The position numbers and the translations under genes are program-made. From Bacteroidota bacterium (GTDB lineage Bacteria > Bacteroidota > Bacteroidia > Bacteroidales > DTGW01), in the NCBI GenBank assembly GCA_029550865.1, contig JAKPGM010000026.1:1-64000 (forward strand): 64,000 nt of DNA, in the 5' to 3' direction. A model generated the notes under the pieces. The model made no database searches and had not been told where the DNA came from. It worked only from the letters and a program-made list of their open reading frames with translations. Below, in pieces: positions 1-6,551 of the stretch (positions are counted from its first letter, which is position 1; every line of letters starts with the position of its first letter).

Positions 1-30
1 CATAATATTAGTTTTTAAATTATTACAAAG

Positions 31-95
31 ATAATGCTGCCCTGCTACATTTCGCTCCGGCTACGCCTGCGCTTCATTTCGCAGGGCAGCATTAT
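31..95. repeat. Strong inverted repeat (hairpin), 15-bp perfect arms
   Basis: A perfect 15-bp inverted repeat lies at 31-45 and 81-95, with a GC-rich 35-base centre. The arms begin or end with ATAATGCTGCC. No T-run follows, so it is not a typical intrinsic terminator. It sits at the edge of the cassette-like segment and could be another boundary element or a transcript-end hairpin. Confidence 0.6.
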
Positions 96-484
96 ATGAT
101 TGCCTAATTATGAGTGTTTACACAATCTTTTTTATACTACCGTTTTTTACTAAAGGTTTCGATTTACTTGATAGTTATATGTCTTGTCTTAACCCAAACA
201 TATTGCTGTACAAAATTTAAAAAATTAATTTAGATGTAACTTGTTGCAGGTAGCAGCTTGCTCCCCGCCTGCATTACTACGGAAGAACAGGTTTGACCGG
301 CAGGGGGCTGATGTCGTGGCGCCACAATACCATCGGGTCGATCCGCGTACCAAAGCGCTTAAAAGGAAAACGAGAAATTTCCAGCGGTATTAAGCAGAAT
401 GTGAGTGGATTTGTTCTAAATTATTTTTTATAATCTATTTATCATTGTGCATTATGGTTACGTGTACGTTTTTAGCATTGCCTG
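96..484. other. Gene-free stretch with one coding-like patch
   Basis: No convincing complete gene is seen here. Bases 240-415 are more GC-rich than their surroundings. In the + frame they encode a stop-free stretch (255-433) containing GRTGLTGRGL, which resembles a segment of NUDT9-type ADP-ribose pyrophosphatases. A stop-free frame also exists on the opposite strand. It may be a gene remnant or coincidence. No start codon or ribosome-binding context supports expression. Confidence 0.25.
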
Positions 485-612
485 TAACTGTAGGCGGTAT
501 GAAATGTTGAGGAATTCGGAGTTGCGAACCTATCAACCGATAAGAACCTTGCCAGCGAGCGATGCGCTTGGCATAGTTCCAAAACCCCTATGAAGTATAT
601 ACTTTGTTGTGG
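485..612. repeat. Cassette-type intergenic repeat, copy A
   Basis: This is the most diverged member of a three-copy family of about 130 bp (A here, B at 1371-1505, C at 4179-4308). Shared features are GGCGGTAT near the left end, a central CCTATCAA, an AACCCCTAT-like right arm, and TTGTTG at the right end. It ends about 6 bases before the stop codon of the minus-strand gene that starts at 618, so it is immediately 3' of that gene. Confidence 0.6.
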
Positions 613-617
613 GAAGT

Positions 618-1325
618 TTATTTTTCAATAATTTTATATTTTTCAATCTTAAAGTAATATTTGTTATTTATTTTAAATAATTTGAAATTTCCAATTAAAT
701 CTCCGCCACTAGGACAACAATTTGCATCACCCTCATTCCATATTGGCGTTATAAAATTTAAATTCTCATTAAAATCCAAAATAGGTCCTTTCCAAACGCC
801 CTGACCTTTTTTCAAGACAGAGTTAAAAGGTTGTATTTCATATTCAATTTTATAACTTTTACCATCATCACTTGTTAATCTATAAATGTAATCCTCTGAT
901 AAATTACCTGTACCTGGAAATAATGCCCTAATTATAATAAACTGTTCAAAATCATTAGTATTAGCAATTCTGTATTTAAAATAAATGGGTAAATCAAAGA
1001 AATAAGGCTCATAGCTTACCTTTTTTAATTGATTCCTTAATATTATCTTATTTTCAATTTCATTATAGAAATTTATTTCTTCATACCCACGAACACCTTC
1101 GTGTGATCTATGATGAGTTATAATTATTTTACCTCCTTTAGAATAATCAGGATAAAATTCATTTAGATAGCATATCTTTAATGTATCTTGGTTCTCGGAA
1201 AGTCTAGTTATAACAATATCGTCCATTTTATATGTCGAATCAATAAATAATTTTTTGGGCTCCTGACAATAAATCTTAAATCCAAACAATGAAAGTATTA
1301 ATATTAGAATCTCTTTCCAAATCAT
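618..1325 (-). CDS. Hypothetical secreted or periplasmic protein (235 aa)
   Basis: I do not recognise the family. Residues 1-20 form a signal peptide (charged start, hydrophobic ILILILSLFGF, then YCQE). The Cys near residue 20 lies in KIYCQE, which is a weak lipobox. The rest is a soluble, aromatic- and Lys-rich domain typical of AT-rich Bacteroidota genes, with a Cys pair in the DANCCPSGGD stretch near residue 200. The gene stands alone between repeat A, just after its stop, and repeat B, just upstream. This single-gene cassette arrangement and its low GC suggest horizontal acquisition. The start at 1325 is the only ATG that includes the signal peptide. Confidence 0.7.
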   Translation of the reverse strand: MIWKEILILILSLFGFKIYCQEPKKLFIDSTYKMDDIVITRLSENQDTLKICYLNEFYPDYSKGGKIIITHHRSHEGVRGYEEINFYNEIENKIILRNQLKKVSYEPYFFDLPIYFKYRIANTNDFEQFIIIRALFPGTGNLSEDYIYRLTSDDGKSYKIEYEIQPFNSVLKKGQGVWKGPILDFNENLNFITPIWNEGDANCCPSGGDLIGNFKLFKINNKYYFKIEKYKIIEK

Positions 1326-1370
1326 TTTATATCACTTTTTTTACTTGTCAAGGCATTTTTTTAAATTGTC

Positions 1371-1505
1371 CACAACGATGGCGGTATAGCCAGTTAGGGA
1401 TTGCGGAGCGACGTTCCTATCAACCGAGACGAAAGATTGATGCGGGTAATGAACTTCGAATACCTCTGAAACCCTTATTGACTATACCGCTTGTTGGTTG
1501 CAGTG
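1371..1505. repeat. Cassette-type intergenic repeat, copy B
   Basis: Imperfect palindrome with arms at 1380-1399 (GGCGGTATAGCCAGTTAGGG) and 1472-1490 (CCCTTATTGACTATACCGC). It is flanked by CACAACG on the left and TTGTTGG on the right. The centre contains CCTATCAACC. It closely matches copy C and lies 5-10 bases beyond the stop codon of the minus-strand gene at 1510. The layout (outer CAAC/GTTG core-like ends, long imperfect stem, position 3' of a single gene) is like an integron attC site, but the exact GTTRRRY core is not matched. Confidence 0.75.
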
Positions 1506-1509
1506 TTTT

Positions 1510-4086
1510 TTATCTCTTTATGAATCTAAAAGACTCCCATTTCTCGTCATTCTTGACTCTAATAAGATAAATACCACTCTGAATATCAGACACATCAATT
1601 GAAGTATTTAAAACTCCTTGTTTAATTATAGTCCCCTGAATTGTATAAATTTGAAATTCATTTAAAGCTTTTGAATTTTTAAAGTACAAAGTATTTTCAA
1701 CAGGGTTTGGATAAATTAAATTTTTGTCTTCTATTAGTTTATTTATGTCTGTTGAAGCATTAGCAGAGTTTACAACATTAGATTTTGTTGAAGCATAAAT
1801 ATTCCCAGCTTTAGCGCTTTTTAAAAGTGGTTTGGCAACTTCAGGATTGCAAGCATCTTCAAGAACCATCTCTATTTGATAATACATATCCCCAACTGGA
1901 GCAGTATTATCAGTATACGAAATTAAATTACCTGCTATATCTGCTAAAAATGTCATATTATCTTTACTTGTACCCCTATACAATTTGTAAGTTGATATAG
2001 CAAGCCCTTCATAATGGGACCAAATAAGGTTCCATGCATTACCTGTTCCTTTATTAATAGTAAGATGAATAGTTTTATGCAAATCACTTAGTTCTGTTTC
2101 GTAACCGCTAAAATTTGTAATTGCCCCTATTTTATATCGATAAGCTTTCACAGAAGGGTCAGAAGCAACATCTTCAAATACAGATAATTCATTATATGCA
2201 ACGGTATCGAGTATTTCAAAAACATTAGCCTGATTAGTTTCTCTATAAATCTTGTATCCAGTAATAAAATCAACAGCTGGTTTTTCCCAAACTACAATAT
2301 TTTTTCCATTTTCAGAAACACTTACCATGCAAATTGAAGGAGGAGCAACATAAACCGAAAAATCTTTATTTTTAAGGTTCGAACAAGTCTGTTCATTATT
2401 TATCGAAATACTCATTGGTTCAAATGTAAACATATCAAATACTGGTTCAATTTTAAATGATGTTACTTCTGAAGGAGAGACTGGATATGATATTGGAAAT
2501 GAATATTTGCCTTCAGAATCAGTGACCAAATTAGAAACAATCAAACCTGTTTTTTCATTTACTATTTTTATAGAAATATCATTTGCAAATGACCCATCAG
2601 GAAATGTAATTTTACCTGTAACATTATCGGTAGCTTTTTTAGCATTATAATTTTCTTCTGTTAAATTTATACGATCAGCAATATAGCTGGATGGAATGTT
2701 GGTTTCAGAATAATCAAAGATATAACCCAATTTTGAAAAACTAAGATTCACATGCGCAGGGTCATAATAAGTTCCGTTATATACAAGCGTATCAATAATT
2801 GTATATTCGCCGGATGCGTTTGTAATATAAGTTTTCCCCCGACTTTCTATTGTTGCTCCTTCTAATGGTTCACCACAGGATAGAATAGAACCTCTAATAG
2901 AATAAACCACTTTTTCGGCAATCGTTCCGGTATAGGTAGCAACGAAATTTTGATTATCAAAATCTTTATCAACATCTAAAGTTATACTCTCAGGAGTAAA
3001 TGTGTAGTCAGACTTTGACGGGGTAATCGTATAAGTTGAGGCTTTAAGTCCTGTAAATGAATAATTTCCATTTGCGTCGGTACTTCCTATATGCATACCA
3101 AATACTGGGGAACTTAATGTAATACTAACTCCACTTATACCAGAATTGTCGTTTTTTTTAACACTACCCCCAATTGAGAAACCATTGCTACCGCCAGTTG
3201 AAGTGTATTGAAAATGAACTGTTTTTGTTACAGTTTTTCCATCAACTGTAAATGACAATTCACAGGTATTGTCTCCGCTCAAGAGTTCTCCTGTTAATGG
3301 CTGGTATGTTAAAATTTTATTATTATTTGTTAATACTGGAGTTCCTAAAATTGTATTTGAATTTATTTTCAGAGAATAATTTGTAATAGAAAGATTAGTG
3401 TTATTAGTTGCTACAATGGCTTGGATTTCAGGAAGATTTGTAGTCGAATAACTTTCATTGAATGCAGGTAACATATAAGTAATCATTGGATCGTCCACAG
3501 TAAGTTTTGAATTGTTGTACTGGCCACCATCGGTAACAGGGTTATATGGATCGGTGACCCAATTATCATCAACAACATACTTGTAAACATAATCCCCTGG
3601 CTCGAGTTCTTTTGTAATAGTGAATAAACCATTTCCTTGATTTGTAAGCTTATATTGAGGATCGGAAGGATTGTATGCATTCATGCTTCCTGCTAAAAAA
3701 ACATTAACCGGGCTTCCGGTTGCTTTATAGTAAAATGTAACTGGAATAGAAGTCGAATTGGCAGTGGATCCAACAAAATTACAATTAGTATAATCTTTTT
3801 CTACCAACCGTTCAATTAATGCCGGTGTAAAAGTATATCCAACCTTTTCGGCACGTATTGTCATCAATGTTCCAGATGGAACATTTGAAAAAGTGTAATT
3901 ACCAGATGCGTCGGTATATGTTTCGGCAACATATGGTGTTTCTGAATAAACTCTGGCATTTTCAATTCCAATTTGTGTTATACCATCCGGGCTGTAATAA
4001 ACTTTCCCAGAAACTGTATAAGGTTGAGCAATTAAAAATTTTATAATAAATAATTGCAGAATAAATGAAAGTAAAATTTTTTTCAT
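1510..4086 (-). CDS. T9SS-sorted multidomain secreted protein with carboxypeptidase-regulatory-like and CBM48-like domains
   Basis: Large secreted protein of 858 aa. A signal peptide (residues 1-20, ending LIAQPY) is followed by a carboxypeptidase-regulatory-like/Cna-B-type domain (about 22-108). Next is an AMPK/CBM48-like glycogen-binding fold (about 112-200) with the hallmark VNVFLAGSMN and YVYKYVVDD. Further regulatory-like beta domains lie around 300-385, 395-480 and 490-580, and fibronectin-type III-like modules at about 585-760. The last 80 residues are a type A T9SS sorting domain (LIYPNPVENTLYF ... GIYLIRV). It probably acts at the cell surface in binding polysaccharide, and no catalytic domain is evident. 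It sits alone between repeats B and C. Confidence 0.85.
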   Translation of the reverse strand: MKKILLSFILQLFIIKFLIAQPYTVSGKVYYSPDGITQIGIENARVYSETPYVAETYTDASGNYTFSNVPSGTLMTIRAEKVGYTFTPALIERLVEKDYTNCNFVGSTANSTSIPVTFYYKATGSPVNVFLAGSMNAYNPSDPQYKLTNQGNGLFTITKELEPGDYVYKYVVDDNWVTDPYNPVTDGGQYNNSKLTVDDPMITYMLPAFNESYSTTNLPEIQAIVATNNTNLSITNYSLKINSNTILGTPVLTNNNKILTYQPLTGELLSGDNTCELSFTVDGKTVTKTVHFQYTSTGGSNGFSIGGSVKKNDNSGISGVSITLSSPVFGMHIGSTDANGNYSFTGLKASTYTITPSKSDYTFTPESITLDVDKDFDNQNFVATYTGTIAEKVVYSIRGSILSCGEPLEGATIESRGKTYITNASGEYTIIDTLVYNGTYYDPAHVNLSFSKLGYIFDYSETNIPSSYIADRINLTEENYNAKKATDNVTGKITFPDGSFANDISIKIVNEKTGLIVSNLVTDSEGKYSFPISYPVSPSEVTSFKIEPVFDMFTFEPMSISINNEQTCSNLKNKDFSVYVAPPSICMVSVSENGKNIVVWEKPAVDFITGYKIYRETNQANVFEILDTVAYNELSVFEDVASDPSVKAYRYKIGAITNFSGYETELSDLHKTIHLTINKGTGNAWNLIWSHYEGLAISTYKLYRGTSKDNMTFLADIAGNLISYTDNTAPVGDMYYQIEMVLEDACNPEVAKPLLKSAKAGNIYASTKSNVVNSANASTDINKLIEDKNLIYPNPVENTLYFKNSKALNEFQIYTIQGTIIKQGVLNTSIDVSDIQSGIYLIRVKNDEKWESFRFIKR

Positions 4087-4178
4087 AATTTTTTGTTTTA
4101 TGTTTTTACGAAAGTATTAATTTTTTTTTAGAAAAAGTTGTATTAGATTTTTGAACCAAAAATTTTGCCTTAACATTG

Positions 4179-4308
4179 CAACCAGCGTTGGCGGTATGGC
4201 CAGTAAGGGATTGCGGGCGATTTCCTATCAAGCTACACGAAAAGTTGGAGCGGGCTACAACCCTTCGCATATCACTGTAACCCTTATGGCTATACCGCGT
4301 GTTGTGCT
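4179..4308. repeat. Cassette-type intergenic repeat, copy C
   Basis: Imperfect palindrome with arms GGCGGTATGGCCAGTAAGGG (4190-4209) and CCCTTATGGCTATACCGC (4281-4298). Outer GCAAC and GTTG ends and the central CCTATCAAG are shared with copy B. It lies 8 bases beyond the stop codon (4317-4319) of a short minus-strand reading frame, the same geometry as copies A and B. Confidence 0.75.
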
Positions 4309-4316
4309 TTCGTACA

Positions 4317-4900
4317 TTATTTTGTCTTTAAATTGTATAAACTATATTTACTATCAACGGTAACATTAAATCTTTTTTTTCCATCAGGTGTCTCCCAATA
4401 AATTTTCATCCGAATAAAATTATTTAATATGTTGAATATTAATTATTTAAACCATTCTTCCATTTCGTTGTATGGATAATATTCCCCATTTTATTCATTT
4501 CGTGTTTGTGCTTGAGCACAATCATGGAGGTTTCATCCGAAAATATTTTTAATTTTTTAAAGTGGCCGGATGGAACTCGCATGTAATATGTTTTGTGCTC
4601 TAAAATCAAGCAGGTATGAAAAATTATTTTCATCCTCGTTTGTGAAAACTGCTATACATGCTCGTTTCATAGCTTTAAAACGCATTAAAGTTCGAATATT
4701 ATTGCTATAAACTAAACAGTAGCCTGAAAAATGTCCATAAGCCAAAAATAGACGTATTTCTTTAAAATTTATCCACCATATTCTGGACATACCGAGTCAC
4801 CCTTTGTATAAAATCTCGGTCATAATCTACAATCAATACCGCAGCAACGAATTGCATCATATGTTTTACAATGAACATTGTTGTGTAGGTTATTATCTGA
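4317..4900 (-). pseudogene. Degenerate cassette region with broken minus-strand reading frames
   Basis: No intact gene is supported. Several short minus-strand frames follow one another out of phase. The frame from 4860 to 4762 (32 codons) contains VDYDRDFIQRV. The frame from 4790 to 4557 has 77 codons. The frame from 4633 to 4439 has 64 codons. A 30-codon frame from 4409 to 4317 starts MKIYWETPDGKKRF and ends next to repeat C. This pattern suggests one or two former genes broken by indels. I cannot name the families. The segment also holds copy 1 of the start-codon repeat (4534-4585). Confidence 0.4.
4534..4585 (-). repeat. Start-codon-associated 55-bp repeat, copy 1
   Basis: Read on the minus strand it begins ACATGCGAGTTCCATCCGGCC, continues with an A/T-rich spacer, and ends TTTTCGGATG. 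It is nearly identical to copies at 23684-23736 (minus) and 27752-27807 (plus). Here the terminal ATG opens only a four-codon frame, consistent with the decay of the surrounding region. Confidence 0.8.
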
Positions 4901-4901
4901 T

Positions 4902-5216
4902 TTAGGCAAATTTATGAATTGAAAATCCAAGTAGTCCACCTAAAATTGTTGTCATTATAGCAATTGGTATCAGAGAAACAGGCTCTTTCCAACCAATCAA
5001 AATTACAGTTGGTAATAAAACTAAAAATGAGATTATTATTCCTTTCATTATCGAATTAATTTTCAAATCAATTGTGGATATAAAAAATCCGACCACAATC
5101 CACATAGTAAATGCTGATATATTCGCATCCCATGTCAATTTTTGAATTATCATCGGAATCACGTCAATTATTCCGGCAATAATTCCTGACAACAAACCAA
5201 TTTTAATTTTTTTCAT
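4902..5216 (-). CDS. Small integral membrane protein (104 aa), unknown function
   Basis: The protein is almost entirely hydrophobic. A short charged start (MKKIKIG) is followed by about four membrane segments, roughly residues 6-24, 33-52, 57-76 and 80-100, with a Trp- and Glu-containing loop (GWKEP) before the last one. It has no signal peptide cleavage site and no catalytic motif. The gene is isolated on the minus strand in the AT-rich cassette-like segment, flanked by decayed sequence downstream and by a possible repeat remnant upstream. The ATG at 5216 is the only start that includes the first segment. Confidence 0.65.
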   Translation of the reverse strand: MKKIKIGLLSGIIAGIIDVIPMIIQKLTWDANISAFTMWIVVGFFISTIDLKINSIMKGIIISFLVLLPTVILIGWKEPVSLIPIAIMTTILGGLLGFSIHKFA

Positions 5217-5383
5217 AATCTTATCTTACTTGGTAGAATATCTGTTTTAGTTGCTGTACAACACTGAGTGATGCATCGTGAGGGAGTACGTAGCCACTTC
5301 AGTAACCACCGTTACTAAGCTTGCAATTAAGATGAACCGCTATATTTTATGACCATATGTTAGGTGGCGTTTTATTTATGCTA
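5217..5383. other. Intergenic spacer, possible diverged cassette repeat
   Basis: The spacer contains GTACAAC near 5260 and GTTAGGT near 5360. The latter fits the integron core consensus GTTRRRY. It falls between two single minus-strand genes, just beyond the stop of the upstream one, as the other repeats do. Its interior does not align well with copies A-C by eye, so membership is uncertain. Confidence 0.3.
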
Positions 5384-6055
5384 TTACCATATCTTAGGAA
5401 TTAATCGTTGTCTTGTTTTTTGTATGTAATCAGCATACCCTGTTAGTTCTTTTTTTAAGGCTTCATCCTCAAGATAAGTTCTTATTATCAACAAAATTAT
5501 AGCTATAATAATAGGTATTGTACTCCAAATAGAACCTGTTAATAAAGGAAAAGCAGCCAATGAAATTATCATCCCTAAATACCCAGGATGTCGCACAAAT
5601 TTATAAATACCTGTATCGCAAACGGTTTGTCCTCTATCCTTTTGAATTCGTACGACACTTGAAAAATATTTGTTTTCTTTTCTTGCAGTAAGAAAAATCA
5701 TTTGCCCAATTATCATTAGTACAACTCCAATAAGATAAATACTCCAATGAAAGTCAGGCGACCATTTATAACGTCCTGAGTCAAGACCAGCAATTACAAC
5801 ACTTATCAAATATATCACTCCCGATAATGCTAAAATTAACTTATCCCATGATTTTGAATCTTTATCAACTTTTGACCGTTCAGTCATTAATTCTATATCT
5901 TTTCTAATTGTCCAAAAATTCATAAGTGCAGTAATAAGGTTGGCAAATAAGAAAACATACCCTTGAACATAGTCTATTCTCCCTGCAGTAATAAATATTA
6001 TTACAGGAAAAATCAATGATGTGGTTATTGTTTTAATAAAATATTTTGTTTTCAT
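5384..6055 (-). CDS. Isoprenylcysteine carboxyl methyltransferase-family membrane methyltransferase
   Basis: A 223-aa polytopic membrane protein of the ICMT/phospholipid-methyltransferase superfamily. There are about five membrane segments. The family signature is at residues 143-165: GIYKFVRHPGYLGM, where the RHPxY motif takes part in binding S-adenosylmethionine. The C-terminal catalytic element LEDEALKKELTGYADYIQ follows a membrane hairpin. In this family the ExxL...YxxY region contributes to the active site. The natural substrate of bacterial members is usually unknown and may be a lipid or small molecule. It is a single minus-strand gene at the right end of the cassette-like segment. Confidence 0.8.
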   Translation of the reverse strand: MKTKYFIKTITTSLIFPVIIFITAGRIDYVQGYVFLFANLITALMNFWTIRKDIELMTERSKVDKDSKSWDKLILALSGVIYLISVVIAGLDSGRYKWSPDFHWSIYLIGVVLMIIGQMIFLTARKENKYFSSVVRIQKDRGQTVCDTGIYKFVRHPGYLGMIISLAAFPLLTGSIWSTIPIIIAIILLIIRTYLEDEALKKELTGYADYIQKTRQRLIPKIW

Positions 6056-6551
6056 AATTTCATTTCAATTAGTCAATAATAGTTTAATGGTTTAACACCC
6101 TATTTCCGGGACATTAAAAAAAAAGATAAGGACAAATTCCTTGTCATTTTGTTAAGCAAAGATAGTCATGCTGGCGAATTTGTCAAGAGTAAAACAAGCG
6201 GTAATAAGTTTTATACGCAAAAATCAATATGCAGAACCAAAACATCAATACACTGGCGGTTAAACCTGCCTTCCACTACGAGCTATCGGACACATGCGAT
6301 AAATTAGCCTAACTGCATAAAATTAAGTTGTTAATTTTGTCGTGTAATTATGGGTTACAGGTACCTATCCTCTTTCCAATTGGATTGTCAGAAGGGAGAT
6401 ATCATCTTTCCAATCGAGTAAACTGCTTAAAACAAAAATCTTTCAAACACAAGGGTTCGACAAAAAATTTGCCCCAATACATAGAAAAATAAAAATCTTT
6501 CACAATTTTTGGGGCAAAATTGTGTTTGATAGTTCGGGTAAATAAAAAGTC
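6056..6551. promoter_or_regulatory. Long intergenic leader upstream of the TonB receptor operon
   Basis: About 500 bases without an intact gene. Contents: a 9-bp inverted repeat GACAAATTC (6131-6139) / GAATTTGTC (6176-6184); a 27-codon coding-like fragment (6229-6312, start MQNQNINTLAVKPAF); a candidate -7 box TAATTTTG (6332-6339) without a clear -33 box; direct repeats TCTTTCCAAT (6371-6380 and 6405-6414); and the palindromic structure described separately at 6434-6528. It marks the boundary between accessory and ordinary sequence. Confidence 0.45.
6434..6528 (+). promoter_or_regulatory. Palindromic leader with two competing hairpins
   Basis: Two alternative pairings are visible. The local one is CACAATTTT (6501-6509) with AAAATTGTG (6516-6524), a 9-bp stem with a 6-base loop. 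The long-range one pairs CAAACACAA (6444-6452) and TTTGCCCCAA (6468-6477) with TTGTGTTTG (6520-6528) and TTGGGGCAAA (6509-6518). AAAAATCTTTC occurs twice (6434 and 6491). The region ends 23 bases before the receptor start codon. It could be a regulatory RNA structure or a protein operator. Confidence 0.5.

Noticed and set aside
255-433. Fragment resembling the GRTGLxGRGL segment of NUDT9/ADP-ribose pyrophosphatase.
   Set aside because: Only about ten residues match, there is no start codon, and the opposite strand is also open here. I cannot distinguish a remnant from chance without a database search.
1289-1570. Plus-strand frame of 93 codons overlapping repeat B.
   Set aside because: It overlaps the start and end of two minus-strand genes and runs through the palindromic repeat. 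No coding signal supports it.
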